This document shows positions 42,196 through 56,301 of a stretch of DNA of 64,000 bases, in pieces. Made by a program: the position numbers and the translations under genes. The stretch's first letter is position 1, and the number at the start of each line of letters is the position of its first letter. Under the pieces are notes generated by a model. The model was given only the letters and a program-made list of their open reading frames with translations. It did no database searches and had not been told where the DNA came from. Origin of the DNA: an uncultured Bacteroidota bacterium (GTDB taxonomy: Bacteria; Bacteroidota; Bacteroidia; Chitinophagales; Chitinophagaceae); assembly GCA_903905065.1 (NCBI GenBank), contig CAIVEW010000095.1, positions 62,001 to 126,000 on the forward strand. The letters are read 5' to 3'.

Positions 42196-43167
42196 ATGCA
42201 ATTCATGCTCAGCCTTGATATTCCGCCGCTACCGAAGCCGATAGTTTATACGGACAATATACTGCTTACCGGTTCCTGCTTTACCGAGCACATCGCCGAC
42301 CGTCTGCAGCAAAATAAATTCAGGGTGTTATCTAACCCCCATGGCATCCTGTTTAATCCGCTAAGCGTGGCAATTAGCCTTGATGGTTACATGGCAGGGA
42401 AGCAGTACACCCAGGATGATCTCTTTTCGCTGAATGAACTGTGGAATAGCTGGGACCATCATACGCGTTTTTCAAATACGGACATGATGGAGGCGTTGAA
42501 CAGCATCAATGCATCACAAGCGGAAGCCGCAGATTTTATCAAGAAGGCGGACTGGGTAATTATTACTCTGGGCTCTGCGTTTCAGTATTATTTAAAAGAC
42601 ACGGGAAAGCCAGTTGCCAATAACCACCGCGCTCCTGCACAATGGTTTGAGAAAAGGCTGTTGACAACCAATGAGATCGTTGATAACCTAAGCAACACTA
42701 TGCGACGGCTTTTTAGCTTAAACCCATTTGTTGAGGTGATGCTTACTATTAGCCCCGTGCGGCATATACGTGACGGCGTTATTGAAAACAACCGAAGCAA
42801 GGCACGGCTGATAGAGGCCGTGCACACATTGTGCGGTCAATTCGACAAAGCACACTACTTTCCGGCTTATGAACTGGTAGTAGATGTGCTGCGCGATCAC
42901 CGTTTTTATGACATTGACCTCGTACACCCAAATTTCGCAGCGACGAGCTATGTATGGGAGCAGTTCGTTAAATCGAGTATGGCATCATCAACGCAGGAGA
43001 TAATGCAGCAAGTGCAGGAAATCGTGACTGCACGCTCCCACCGCACCCGTTTCCCCGAAACTGCGGCTCATAAGAAATTCAAGGAAAGCTATGCCGGGAA
43101 AACAAAAGCCATGATAGAAAAATATCCCTACCTGGATCTTGAAAAAGAGCTACAGTATTTCAGGTAA
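42196..43167 (+). CDS. GSCFA-domain protein
   Basis: 323 residues from MQFMLSLDIPPLP; the track ORF starts 24 codons earlier, inside pcm, and that part lacks similarity. The family motif appears as LLTGSCFTEHIADRLQQNKF, then NPHGILFNP, WNSWDHHTRFS and VHPNFAATSYVWEQF. GSCFA is a GDSL/SGNH-like esterase family; a Ser in GSCF and D-x-x-H (DLVHPN) suit a catalytic set. Substrate unknown. Probably cotranscribed with pcm. Confidence 0.88.
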   Translation: MQFMLSLDIPPLPKPIVYTDNILLTGSCFTEHIADRLQQNKFRVLSNPHGILFNPLSVAISLDGYMAGKQYTQDDLFSLNELWNSWDHHTRFSNTDMMEALNSINASQAEAADFIKKADWVIITLGSAFQYYLKDTGKPVANNHRAPAQWFEKRLLTTNEIVDNLSNTMRRLFSLNPFVEVMLTISPVRHIRDGVIENNRSKARLIEAVHTLCGQFDKAHYFPAYELVVDVLRDHRFYDIDLVHPNFAATSYVWEQFVKSSMASSTQEIMQQVQEIVTARSHRTRFPETAAHKKFKESYAGKTKAMIEKYPYLDLEKELQYFR

Positions 43168-43220
43168 ACCCTTGATAGCCTGAGCGGCGGTTATTATGAT
43201 CGCACCAGGTTGACTAAATA

Positions 43221-44468
43221 CTAAGTGAACTCAAATACCGTGATCTCCGGCATAACGCCCAGCCTGCCGGGATAGCCCAGGAAGCCGAAGCCACGGTTCA
43301 CATACAGGTTCTGCTTGCCTTCCGTATAAAGCCCAGCCCACTCTTTGTACATATACTGCACGGGGCTCCATTTGAACCACTTGCTGTCCACACCAAATTG
43401 CATACCATGGGTGTGGCCACTTAGCGTGAGGTCCACGTCTCCATATTCAGGTATCACCTGCGCATGCCAATGGGAGGGATCGTGCGACATAAGTATCTTG
43501 AAAGGAATGTTCTTTTCTTTGAGCCCGTCGTAGGCTTTGGCCATATTGCCATATTTAGGGAAGTTAGCCTTGGCGCTCCAGTTCTCTATGCCTATCAGTG
43601 CTATCTTATCTGCACCCCGCTCAAATACCACATGCTCATTCATCATCAGTTTCCAGCCCATAGAAGCATGTATGCCTTTCAGCCGTTCAAGATTATCTAT
43701 CTTGGCCTGCTTTGTCTCCCAATGTACATAGTCCCCATAATCGTGGTTGCCAAGCGTGGAATATACGCCCATCGGCGCTTTGAGGCGGGAATATATCTCC
43801 TGGTATTTTGGATCCACTTCATCGGCATGATTGTTTACCAGGTCGCCGGTAAATAAAATAAGATCGGGATGCTGATCCATCACCCTTTGTATGCCATGCG
43901 CAACGGCGGCATGATTATCAAAGCTGCCGGTATGAATATCCGATATCTGCACGATCTTCATTCCTTTGAAAGCCTGCGGCAGCGAAGCCAGACTTAGCTT
44001 GATCTTTCTGACGCGATAGCTATACCTGTTCTTAATACCATAGGTAAAGCCAAGCAGTGAAAGACCGCCGAGCACCAGGGCGGTACGTTTCAGAAATACC
44101 GAGCGCTCTATAGAATTAGTACCATCTGGTGTAGCTGACGAATTGTATGCCAGTGAAGTGATAAGCCAGGTAACAAGCCTGCGGATGTCGTCCACCAGCA
44201 TTACCAGCAGTATCAATATCTTTCCAACCACAAACCCCAACACGAAGGCGATATATAAGTTGCGCAACAGGTGCGGCACACTGGCCCAGTTGATCTGCCG
44301 GAAGAGTATAAGCCCAAGCCAACTAAAAGTCGTCAGCGCCAAATACGCCGCTATTATGCCAATGCGCCACGGTGCCGGCATATTGCGCACGGCTGAGCGC
44401 ACAACAATAAAGCTGTAATACTCCGCCAACCCTATAATACTGAGAATGATTATCAACCTTATTGCCAT
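43221..44468 (-). CDS. Membrane-bound calcineurin-like metallophosphoesterase
   Basis: 415 residues. Four hydrophobic segments in the first ~160 residues, then the phosphoesterase domain: KIVQISDIHTGSFDN, LILFTGDLVNNHADE, YSTLGNHDYGDYVHW, MSHDPSHWH and LSGHTHGMQFG, the full set of metal ligands. The YaeI-like group removes head groups from lipids such as UDP-diacylglucosamine or hydrolyses nucleotides; the substrate here is not known. Followed by the FMN reductase gene upstream on the same strand (12-bp gap), so possibly one operon. Confidence 0.9.
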   Translation of the reverse strand: MAIRLIIILSIIGLAEYYSFIVVRSAVRNMPAPWRIGIIAAYLALTTFSWLGLILFRQINWASVPHLLRNLYIAFVLGFVVGKILILLVMLVDDIRRLVTWLITSLAYNSSATPDGTNSIERSVFLKRTALVLGGLSLLGFTYGIKNRYSYRVRKIKLSLASLPQAFKGMKIVQISDIHTGSFDNHAAVAHGIQRVMDQHPDLILFTGDLVNNHADEVDPKYQEIYSRLKAPMGVYSTLGNHDYGDYVHWETKQAKIDNLERLKGIHASMGWKLMMNEHVVFERGADKIALIGIENWSAKANFPKYGNMAKAYDGLKEKNIPFKILMSHDPSHWHAQVIPEYGDVDLTLSGHTHGMQFGVDSKWFKWSPVQYMYKEWAGLYTEGKQNLYVNRGFGFLGYPGRLGVMPEITVFEFT

Positions 44469-44480
44469 TTTCTCGCTAAT

Positions 44481-44981
44481 TTAAAATTTCAGAAATTCCT
44501 CTACCTGCTCGTTTATCACCTTTATTGTTTCTGGCTTGACAAGGTTACCTGCACTGTCAACCTCTTCATTGATGCGGGAGAGTAACAATTTGTTGTACAA
44601 TACGTTCACTTTGAGGTAGTGCAGAATGGACGTCATATGCTCTATGCCCCGCAGATTGCCTGCCCTTCCGTCTGATACGCCAACAAGGGCGGCTTTCTTA
44701 TACCACCAGCATTTTTTTACATCGCTATTATCGATCATCAGCTTCAATATGCCGGGGAAACTGGCGTTGTACTCCGGCATTATGAACAAAAATTTTTCTG
44801 CCGGTAAAAGGTATTCCTTCTCAAGTGCCAGCATTTCAGCACCACGCTCCCATACGTTCTTTTGCTCAAGAGATAACAAACGAACGTCTTCATGCTTTTC
44901 AGACAATAATTTATAATAAAGTTTGCCAGTTCGCAGCGTCATGCTGTCGGTGCGATTGGTGCCTGCTATGATGGTTATCAT
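44481..44981 (-). CDS. NAD(P)H-dependent FMN reductase-like protein
   Basis: 166 residues of the flavodoxin-like fold. FMN-binding AGTNRTDSMTLRTGKLYY at the N-terminus and IMPEYNASFPGILKLMID, the usual P-E-Y-N/H-x-S-x-P-G block, then VGVSDGRAGNLRGIEHM. It resembles azo- or chromate-type reductases. The real substrate is not clear. Confidence 0.87.
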   Translation of the reverse strand: MITIIAGTNRTDSMTLRTGKLYYKLLSEKHEDVRLLSLEQKNVWERGAEMLALEKEYLLPAEKFLFIMPEYNASFPGILKLMIDNSDVKKCWWYKKAALVGVSDGRAGNLRGIEHMTSILHYLKVNVLYNKLLLSRINEEVDSAGNLVKPETIKVINEQVEEFLKF

Positions 44982-45132
44982 TCAAAAACAAAAAAATGAT
45001 TGTCCAAAGGTGGGTACAATTCGCGATATAAGATGCATTGCCATCAACACTTTAACACAATTTCTTTTTATCAGAACATAACAAAATACTATTGATTAAT
45101 ACAAAGTGATCAGTCGAGAGGTGTACTACTTC

Positions 45133-45169
45133 GAAAAAAGAAATGAAAAACCCCGGAATAAATCCGGGG
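45133..45169 (-). terminator. Terminator after the DivIC/FtsB-like gene
   Basis: CCCCGGA / TCCGGGG stem (45151-45169) with an ATAAA loop; on the minus strand it is followed by TTTTTCATTTCTTTTTT. About 35 bp past the stop codon. Confidence 0.7.
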
Positions 45170-45203
45170 CGATCTTAGATTTTTTTTCGGGAACTAAACT
45201 GTA

Positions 45204-45515
45204 TTATTTAGCTGTAGTTCTGTTTTCAGAAACATCATCAATCACGTAAACATCCTCGCCTTCGTGCTTCATACGATAGTTCTCGCGGGCGTACTGCTCC
45301 AGTTTTTGGGGGTTGGTAAGCAAGTTGTTACGTTCCGTATTCATGCGCGTGATCTCCGTATTCAGGTACTTGATGTTGCCTTTTATGCCATTTAGCTCTT
45401 TTTGCCTTTGCTGCAACGAGAACCAATCGTTCTGGTCAAAAAACAACGTCCATGATAAAAATACCACTACCGCTATAAAATACTTATTCGTAACAATCTT
45501 CAGCACTTTCTTCAT
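45204..45515 (-). CDS. Septum formation initiator, FtsB/DivIC family
   Basis: 103 residues: one N-terminal membrane segment (YFIAVVVFLSWTLFFDQ), a coiled coil (LQQRQKELNGIKGNIKYLNTEITRMNTERNNLL) and the conserved LEQYARENYRMKHEGEDVYVI end. It links the divisome proteins FtsQ and FtsL. Downstream of enolase (84 bp) on the same strand, a common arrangement in many bacteria. Confidence 0.9.
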   Translation of the reverse strand: MKKVLKIVTNKYFIAVVVFLSWTLFFDQNDWFSLQQRQKELNGIKGNIKYLNTEITRMNTERNNLLTNPQKLEQYARENYRMKHEGEDVYVIDDVSENRTTAK

Positions 45516-45599
45516 ACCCTAAATTTACAAAATTGAGGCAACGTGATCAGCCCGGGTTTATCAACATATTCACAACACCTCTGGCCACCGGTAAATCAG

Positions 45600-49707
<4,108 letters not shown>

Positions 49708-49965
49708 GTTATCTGTTTTTTATTTTTTATCATCGTGGCCATTACCACGCAATTCATTTTTCAAAAAACTAAAGTTGGCAAATTTAATCAAATCAACCTA
49801 ACTTTCTTATAGGGTAAATAGCAATCAATATATAATTTGTTTGATTATATAAGCTAAATATTGCCGTATCGACTCCAAAAAGCCGGTTACTGATCACGTA
49901 GCATTCTTATATAGACGTAAAAACGGACCGAAGTCTTGGGTATTTTTCAAAATAAAAGTAAGGTC

Positions 49966-50364
49966 TTATTTTCCAGCTTGCTTTTTCAACGCCGTGAAAT
50001 CAATGGGAACACTAATACCATCAGTCGGAGATGCCGAAATATTACGCACATCAGCAGTCACCACCAGGTAGCCTTTTTCTAGAAAATTGTCTTTCCCACA
50101 AATACGTAATACCATTTTTCCTAATTCCAGGGCTTTTGCCTTTTTTTCATCGTCAGGCGATTTATAAAAAGCAGCGTCGCCTATAACCACCGACATAGTC
50201 GTATTATTATCACCTATTATGATCTTTGCTGACTCCCAGGTGGGAAAAATATTAACCAGGCTATCTTTTACTACTTGCGACTTACCGGAGATGTCACCGA
50301 TCCGGTCACACGAATGGAGCGAACATATTAACACAATTGCGAGCAAAGACAAGACTGTTCTCAT
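49966..50364 (-). CDS. Small lipoprotein of unknown function
   Basis: 132 residues with a lipoprotein signal (MRTVLSLLAIVLICSLHSC, lipobox L-H-S-C). The mature part is a mixed alpha-beta domain (ESAKIIIGDNNTTMSVVIGDAAFY, ALELGKMVLRICGK, GYLVVTADVRNI). No family recognised. It lies 69 bp after dapB on the same strand and has its own promoter box. Confidence 0.75.
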   Translation of the reverse strand: MRTVLSLLAIVLICSLHSCDRIGDISGKSQVVKDSLVNIFPTWESAKIIIGDNNTTMSVVIGDAAFYKSPDDEKKAKALELGKMVLRICGKDNFLEKGYLVVTADVRNISASPTDGISVPIDFTALKKQAGK

Positions 50365-50393
50365 AATACCGTTTTAGTTTTCCCAAATTTAGC

Positions 50394-50401
50394 TAAAAAT
50401 G
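50394..50401 (-). promoter_or_regulatory. -7 box TAAATTTG upstream of the small lipoprotein
   Basis: Exact TAnnTTTG on the minus strand, 29 nt before the ATG. Confidence 0.4.
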
Positions 50402-50433
50402 TCATTCGCCACTGCGCTTAGGCAAGATCTGTG

Positions 50434-51156
50434 TCACTTGTTGCTAAACAAAATGTCTTTCATCGAAAAAACACCTGTTTTGCCGTTGATATATTCTGCG
50501 GCAAGCACTGCGCCCAGGGCAAATCCTTCCCGGTTATGGGCCGTATGAATGATCTCAATGCTGTCAATTGCAGATGAATAGGTAACCTTGTGTGTGCCCG
50601 GCACATTTTCCACGCGGTGCGCAATTATTTGCACGGCGTCTTTACTATCCTGGCCGTTTAAAGTCCAATGGTTTTTATCGCTTAGTCCGTGTATGATTTG
50701 TTCCGCTAGTGTTATGGCGGTGCCACTCGGTGCATCTTTCTTTTGCGTATGGTGGGTTTCTTCTATGGATACATCGTAATCAGTCCGCCCATCCATTAGC
50801 GTGGCAAGCAATTTATTTACCTCAAAAAAAATATTGACCCCCACACTGAAATTTGAAGCATGCAGAAAGCCCCGGCCCATTTCTTTTGCCTTAGCCGCGG
50901 CTTCTGCAAGATCAGTATTCCAGCCGGTGGTGCCACAAACAACATTTACCCCGGCCATAAGGCATTGCAGCACGTTTTCTTTTGCAACCACCGGATTGGT
51001 AAATTCAATGGCCACATCCGCATTTCGCAAGTTAGCCTCATTCATTTCGTGCTTATTTGCAGAAGTAATGCGCAGCACAATTTCATGCCCCCGCTTAATT
51101 GCCACCTGCTCAATAGCACGCCCCATTTTTCCGTATCCTATGAGTGCGAGTTTCAT
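50434..51156 (-). CDS. dapB: 4-hydroxy-tetrahydrodipicolinate reductase
   Basis: 240 residues. NAD(P) loop ALIGYGKMGRAIEQVA; VVCGTTGWNTDLAEA; ASNFSVGVNIFFEVN; the catalytic block VSIEETHHTQKKDAPSGTAITLAE (H-H plus K-D-A-P-S-G-T). Lysine and diaminopimelate synthesis. Two TAnnTTTG boxes (51166-51173 and 51180-51187) lie in the 33-bp gap to the upstream flavoprotein gene. Confidence 0.96.
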   Translation of the reverse strand: MKLALIGYGKMGRAIEQVAIKRGHEIVLRITSANKHEMNEANLRNADVAIEFTNPVVAKENVLQCLMAGVNVVCGTTGWNTDLAEAAAKAKEMGRGFLHASNFSVGVNIFFEVNKLLATLMDGRTDYDVSIEETHHTQKKDAPSGTAITLAEQIIHGLSDKNHWTLNGQDSKDAVQIIAHRVENVPGTHKVTYSSAIDSIEIIHTAHNREGFALGAVLAAEYINGKTGVFSMKDILFSNK

Positions 51157-51189
51157 AAATTAATTCAAATGTAAGGACCCAAAAGTAAA

Positions 51190-52416
51190 TCAGATTTTCT
51201 GATCGCCGCCAATAGTCTGTGTCGCGATCCACGCGCTGCTCCAGGCATGCTGGAAGTTGTAGCCACCGGTAATTCCATCCGCATCAAGAATCTCGCCGGC
51301 AAAAAATATGCCGGGGGCCACCCTGCTTTGCATGGTCTGCGGGTCTATTTCTGAAAGTGTAATACCGCCGCAGGTCACAAATTCTTCTTTAAAGGTAGTC
51401 TTGCCGTTTACGGAATAGGTATCGCGGATCAAATGCTCCATCAGTTTATTCTGCCCTGCTGCAGGCAGGTCGCCCCAACGTGTGTCGTCTTTTATACCGC
51501 ATTGCGAGAGCAAATATTCCCACAATCTGCGTGGCAGGTCGAACGGGTTTCTACTTTGCACCAGTTGCTTGCCCTGCTCCCTTCTCAACCCTGCGAAGGT
51601 CTCCCGGATGTCAGCATCAGTAACATCATTCAGCCAGTTGATCATTACCTGGAATTCATAATTACGGTCTGCAAGTTCGCGGGCCGCGATCGCAGACGTT
51701 TTTAGCACCGCAGGCCCACTCATACCCCAATGCGTGATCAGCAGTGCTCCGTGCTGCACTATTTTAGTGCCGGAAACTCTTATGGTCACATCAGGCACGC
51801 TTACGCCCATTAATTCCGCAATAGGGTGCTTCGGCATATTAAAAGTAAACAGTGACGGCACAGGCGATTGTATGGTATGCCCCAATGCCTTTATCCAGTT
51901 ATATTGCTCTGGCTTAGGAAAACCTCCTGCGGCTATCAATACCACATCCGCGCTTGCTACAGAAGTATCTGCAAAATGAATCACCCAGCCACCCAATGAG
52001 GATCTTTCAATCTTCGCCACCGATTTATGGTAATAAACCTGCGCTTTATTGGTCATCATCTGCTGCCAGATGCAGTCAATAATAGTCTGAGAGTCGTCGG
52101 TCGCGGGAAATATCCTTCCATCATCTTCGGTTTTCAGCTTCACACCTCTCTGCTCAAACCAATCAATAGTTTGTTTCGGCCCGAAACGATATAGCGATTT
52201 TTTCAAAAGCTGCTTGCCCCTGGGATACCGGGTGATCAATTCGGGTATGTCGAAGCACTCATGCGTCACATTGCACCGCCCGCCGCCCGATGCTTTCACC
52301 TTTTGCAGCGCCTTCCCTGTTTTCTCATATACAGCTACTTCCACACCTGGGTGATAAGGAATATTGGCGGCTGCAAAACAGCCTGCTGCACCTGCGCCTA
52401 TGATGGCTATTTTCAT
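51190..52416 (-). CDS. HI0933/YhiN-family FAD-dependent oxidoreductase
   Basis: 408 residues from MKIAIIGAGAAGCFAAANIP; the track start 11 codons earlier is rejected. FAD loop at the start; KVKASGGGRCNVTH is the family signature; DVVLIAAGGFPKPEQYNW; ITHWGMSGPAVLKTSA; ending GEILDADGITGGYNFQHAWSSAWIA. The reaction is unknown for most members. A TACATTTG box lies upstream. Confidence 0.9.
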   Translation of the reverse strand: MKIAIIGAGAAGCFAAANIPYHPGVEVAVYEKTGKALQKVKASGGGRCNVTHECFDIPELITRYPRGKQLLKKSLYRFGPKQTIDWFEQRGVKLKTEDDGRIFPATDDSQTIIDCIWQQMMTNKAQVYYHKSVAKIERSSLGGWVIHFADTSVASADVVLIAAGGFPKPEQYNWIKALGHTIQSPVPSLFTFNMPKHPIAELMGVSVPDVTIRVSGTKIVQHGALLITHWGMSGPAVLKTSAIAARELADRNYEFQVMINWLNDVTDADIRETFAGLRREQGKQLVQSRNPFDLPRRLWEYLLSQCGIKDDTRWGDLPAAGQNKLMEHLIRDTYSVNGKTTFKEEFVTCGGITLSEIDPQTMQSRVAPGIFFAGEILDADGITGGYNFQHAWSSAWIATQTIGGDQKI

Positions 52417-52451
52417 TTTGGAATTGGATGGTTCTACTCGGCTCACCATTA

Positions 52452-52459
52452 CAAATGTA
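52452..52459 (-). promoter_or_regulatory. -7 box TACATTTG upstream of the HI0933-type gene
   Basis: Exact TAnnTTTG on the minus strand, 35 nt before the chosen ATG. A second box (TATATTTG) lies at 52493-52500. Confidence 0.4.
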
Positions 52460-52672
52460 ATTGGGGACCGGGATTGCTGAACTGATAAGCTGCAAATATA
52501 GACATTGCCGAAATAGAGCGCCTCCGTGCTTTACCGAAGCTTACGTCAAGGCTTTTGCCCCGCCTCGAAGCTGGCCTGGCATAACCGTGAGGTTAAAAAA
52601 TCTTGGTATTCACTACCACCACTTAAATATTTTGCTATTTTTATATGCTTTTCCTCATTTAAACCAATCTTT

Positions 52673-55393
52673 ATGCGATTGAAAAAATTATTACCGTTCC
52701 TATTATTACCTGCAATGATGCATGCGGGTTACAATGCATCTGCGCAGGCAAAGAAAGCCGTAAAAGTGACATCGGTAGAAGGGATCACTGAGTATCAATT
52801 GCCTAACGGGCTCAAGGTGCTGCTTTTCCCGGATCCCTCGAAGCCAACTATTACTGTAAATATTACCTACCTCGTTGGCTCCCGTATGGAAGGCTATGGA
52901 GAAACCGGCATGGCGCACCTGCTGGAGCATATGATGTTCAAAGGATCAAAGAACCATCGCCACGTGCCCGCCGAACTAACCGCACACGGTGCGGACCCCA
53001 ATGGCACTACTTCTTATGACCGTACCAACTATTTTGAAACATTTTCTGCAACCGACGAGAACCTGAATTGGGGATTGAGCCTGGAGTCGGACAGGATGGT
53101 AAACTCATTTATCGCCGACTCAGATCTGAAGAGTGAATTCAGCGTGGTTAGGAATGAATTTGAATCGGGCGAGAACCGTCCTTCCAATGTGCTCATGGAG
53201 CGGGTACTCTCTACTGCATACCTGTGGCACAACTACGGCAAAGCAACCATTGGTTCAAAAGAAGACATAGAGAAGGTGCCGATAAAAAACCTGCAGGCTT
53301 TCTATAAAAAATATTATCAGCCTGATAATGCAGTGCTGCTGGTAGCCGGTAAAATAGACGAACAAAAAACATTGGCGCTGGTGGAGAAATATTTTGCCGG
53401 TATCCCCCGCCCTACCCGGGTTATTGACCCGTCTTACACGGTAGAACCTGCGCAAGATGGAGAAAGAAGTGTGACACTGAACCGGGTGGGCGATGTGCAA
53501 GGCGTAGCCGTTGCCTACCACATTGTCGCCGGCTCAGATCATGACTATCCTGCCTTTGATGTGCTGAACGAGGTACTCACTAACCAGCCAAATGGCCGCT
53601 TGTACCAAAGCATGGTAAAATCAGAAAAAGCTACTAATGTATGGAGTTGGGATGCAGCCTTGAAAGACCCCGGTTTCCTGTTTATTTATGCGGACGTGCT
53701 TAAAGACAAATCGCTGGATAAAGCAAAGGACGCAATGCTCGGCACTATAGATGAACTCAGCACAAAACCGGTCACCGCTGAAGAAGTAGAGCGCTCCAAG
53801 AGTAAGTTAATGAAGGACTTTGAAGAGACCTACCGCAACACAGCGTATATCGGGCTCACATTAAGCGAGTACATCGCGCAAGGAGACTGGCGCCTCGCCT
53901 TCCTGTACCGCGACATTTTGAAAAACGTTACTCCCGATGATGTGAACCGAATTGTTAAGAAATATCTGATCACTTCCAACCGGACAACTGGTGAATTTAT
54001 ACCTACCGCAGATCCTGTTCGGGTAGTGCCGCCAGCGGCGCCCGATGTTACTGCCCTGGTAAAAAACTACAAAGGTCAGGAAGCACTTGCAAAGGCCGAG
54101 GCGTTTGACGCATCACCAGCTAATATTGAAAAGCGCACAATAAGGGGTACGATCCCCGGCGGTGCAAAATATGCGCTCCTGGTGAAAACCACGCGAGGCA
54201 ACACGGTGGACGCAACAATAACCTTACGCATCGGAAATGAAAAGGACCTTGAAAATAAAGCGACTGTTGCGTCACTAACCGCGACCATGCTGAAGCGTGG
54301 CACCAAGAACAAAACGATGGCGCAGATCAACGAGGCGCTGGACAAGCTGTCGTCCAGCGTGGATGTATTTGGTTACCAACAGGGAGTGAATCTGTACATT
54401 AAGTCTACGAGACAGAACCTGCCTGCCGCACTCGATATTGTATATGAAATGCTCCGCGAACCATCATTCTCAGAAGATGAGCTCACCACCCTTAAAAATG
54501 AAAATATCAGCGCGCTCGAGCAGGAGCGGTCTGAGCCCCAGGGTATCGCTTCGCGTGAATTCAACCGCATTCTGAACCCTAAGCCAAAGGGAAATATCGC
54601 GTACCAGATGACAGTGGACGAGGAAGAAGATAGGATAAAAAACACAACCCTTAAAGACGTCAGGAGTTTTTACAACGATTTCTATAATGGCAGTGCCGCG
54701 GATGCCACATTTGTGGGTGACTTTGATGATGCTGTTGTAAAAGGAAAACTGGATAAGATATTGGGTAACTGGACTTCTTCTGAGCCGTTTGTAAGAGTGG
54801 CCGACCAATACATGGATATCACGCCACAGAACAAAGAAATAAAAACACCCGACAAGAAGAACGCTATGATGATGTGCGGCATGAACATAAAAATGAAGGA
54901 TGACAACCCCGATTACCCGATGATGAAAATGGCCGACTTTATTTTTGGAGGTGGTTTCCTCAATTCCCGACTAGCCATGCGCATACGCCAGAAGGACGGC
55001 ATCAGCTACGGCGTGGGTTCATGGTTGGACGCCGGGTCTTTAGATGAGACAGGCACCTTTGGCTCCTACGCTATTTATAACCCGGACAATAAAAAGAAAC
55101 TGGAAACAGCCTGGAACGAGGAACTGGACAAGCTGGTAAAAAGCGGGATTACGGAAGCAGAGTTGAAAGAAGCAAAAAAAGGTTACCTGCAGTACCGGGA
55201 AAACAGCCGCACCGACGATGGCCAGTTGGCTGGCACGCTAAACCGGTATTTGTACTTGAACAGGACCATGTACTGGGACAAAGACCTGGACGACAAGCTG
55301 CAAAAACTAACCGCCGCACAGATCAACACTTCCATAAAAAAATACCTTTCGAAAGATAAGATCACTTTTGTAAAGGCCGGTGATTTTAAATAA
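52673..55393 (+). CDS. Secreted M16-family zinc peptidase (pitrilysin-like)
   Basis: 906 residues from MRLKKLLPFLLLPAMMHAGYNASAQ, a signal peptide; the track ORF adds 49 residues that do not look coding. Two M16 modules in one chain. The first has the inverted zinc motif HLLEH (H82, E85, H86: GMAHLLEHMMFKGS) with the third ligand in RNEFESGENRPS; the second half (from about residue 490) lacks the motif, as usual. It should degrade peptides in the periplasm or outer membrane. A terminator follows. Confidence 0.94.
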   Translation: MRLKKLLPFLLLPAMMHAGYNASAQAKKAVKVTSVEGITEYQLPNGLKVLLFPDPSKPTITVNITYLVGSRMEGYGETGMAHLLEHMMFKGSKNHRHVPAELTAHGADPNGTTSYDRTNYFETFSATDENLNWGLSLESDRMVNSFIADSDLKSEFSVVRNEFESGENRPSNVLMERVLSTAYLWHNYGKATIGSKEDIEKVPIKNLQAFYKKYYQPDNAVLLVAGKIDEQKTLALVEKYFAGIPRPTRVIDPSYTVEPAQDGERSVTLNRVGDVQGVAVAYHIVAGSDHDYPAFDVLNEVLTNQPNGRLYQSMVKSEKATNVWSWDAALKDPGFLFIYADVLKDKSLDKAKDAMLGTIDELSTKPVTAEEVERSKSKLMKDFEETYRNTAYIGLTLSEYIAQGDWRLAFLYRDILKNVTPDDVNRIVKKYLITSNRTTGEFIPTADPVRVVPPAAPDVTALVKNYKGQEALAKAEAFDASPANIEKRTIRGTIPGGAKYALLVKTTRGNTVDATITLRIGNEKDLENKATVASLTATMLKRGTKNKTMAQINEALDKLSSSVDVFGYQQGVNLYIKSTRQNLPAALDIVYEMLREPSFSEDELTTLKNENISALEQERSEPQGIASREFNRILNPKPKGNIAYQMTVDEEEDRIKNTTLKDVRSFYNDFYNGSAADATFVGDFDDAVVKGKLDKILGNWTSSEPFVRVADQYMDITPQNKEIKTPDKKNAMMMCGMNIKMKDDNPDYPMMKMADFIFGGGFLNSRLAMRIRQKDGISYGVGSWLDAGSLDETGTFGSYAIYNPDNKKKLETAWNEELDKLVKSGITEAELKEAKKGYLQYRENSRTDDGQLAGTLNRYLYLNRTMYWDKDLDDKLQKLTAAQINTSIKKYLSKDKITFVKAGDFK

Positions 55394-55413
55394 AAGCTCA
55401 CTTGAATTGTTTT

Positions 55414-55445
55414 AGGGTGATTGGCTACCGCCGGTCACCCTTTTT
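55414..55445 (+). terminator. Terminator after the M16 peptidase
   Basis: AGGGTGATTGGC / GCCGGTCACCCT with a TACC loop and a 2-nt mismatch, then TTTTT; 20 bp after the stop codon. Confidence 0.7.
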
Positions 55446-55466
55446 CATGTTCTTCAATCAGCGATA

Positions 55467-56210
55467 CTAGTTGGCATTTTCATTTGCACTCAGCCTTTTC
55501 CTGATGCGGTAGTACCCCAGCCGGAGATTATCATAAATAAGCGCAATAACAAGAGTGAGCGCAGCGACGATCAGTATCCGGAATTTGATCTTTACAAATA
55601 GAAGCCCCCCGACCACACATCCAAAAAAGAAAAAAGCTATGATGCCGCCACGCAGCCCTATGCTACGCAGCAGGCGCTTGCGCTGCCCCTCTTCTTTATA
55701 GAAAAATAATTGCGATAGTTCTATACCGAGGTCGGTAAACAAACCCGTAAGGTGGGTGGTGCGCACAGCAGAATTTGAAATTTTACTCACCAGGGAATTT
55801 TGCAGGCCCATTGCAAACAACAAAACGCAGGCAATAAGCGGGATAGAAACTCCGTCTCTTAAAAACGCATCGCCGAAAAAGCCGAGCACCGAGAGCAGCA
55901 ATATTTCAATAAACATAGCCGCATTGTGAGGTGCATTGCTCTCTTTGTGAGTAAAATACTCTGTGAGCAGGCTGGAAACAAAAGACCCCAACAAGAAAGC
56001 AAGAATGTAGAAGAGAAAATAAATGCCCGAAAGGTTTTTCTCTTTTACTATACCTTCTGCGAAATAAGCAAAGTGGCCCGTAACATTGGTGGTAAGCACA
56101 CCGAGGGCCAGCACACCACAAATATTTACAAGTCCGGCAATAAACGACAAAAAGGTGGCTAACCTGAAGTTGTGCTCAAATGTCCGCGCCTTGCCCTTAT
56201 GTCTGAACAT
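55467..56210 (-). CDS. DUF1275 (YoaK-like) membrane protein
   Basis: 247 residues with about six membrane segments. FLSFIAGLVNICGVLALGVLTTNVTGHFAYF is the conserved first block, FAMGLQNSLVSKISNSAVRTTHLTGLFTDLGIEL the second. Function unknown; a transporter-like role is usually assumed. No operon partner. Confidence 0.88.
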   Translation of the reverse strand: MFRHKGKARTFEHNFRLATFLSFIAGLVNICGVLALGVLTTNVTGHFAYFAEGIVKEKNLSGIYFLFYILAFLLGSFVSSLLTEYFTHKESNAPHNAAMFIEILLLSVLGFFGDAFLRDGVSIPLIACVLLFAMGLQNSLVSKISNSAVRTTHLTGLFTDLGIELSQLFFYKEEGQRKRLLRSIGLRGGIIAFFFFGCVVGGLLFVKIKFRILIVAALTLVIALIYDNLRLGYYRIRKRLSANENAN

Positions 56211-56246
56211 ATGCTGATTCGTTTAGGTTAGATTATTTCCGTATTT

Positions 56247-56267
56247 AGACGTTGCAGTGCAACGTCT
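56247..56267. repeat. REP-like palindrome, copy 1
   Basis: AGACGTTGCA-G-TGCAACGTCT, a perfect 10-bp inverted repeat followed by CTAC, the same core as the other copies. It lies downstream of the transposase gene. Confidence 0.75.
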
Positions 56268-56301
56268 CTACTTACAGAATAACCGATCTGGACGTCTGAA
56301 A

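Noticed and set aside
52526-52672. N-terminal extension of 49 residues for the M16 peptidase
   Set aside because: A clear signal peptide begins at the ATG at 52673, and an upstream extension would bury it.
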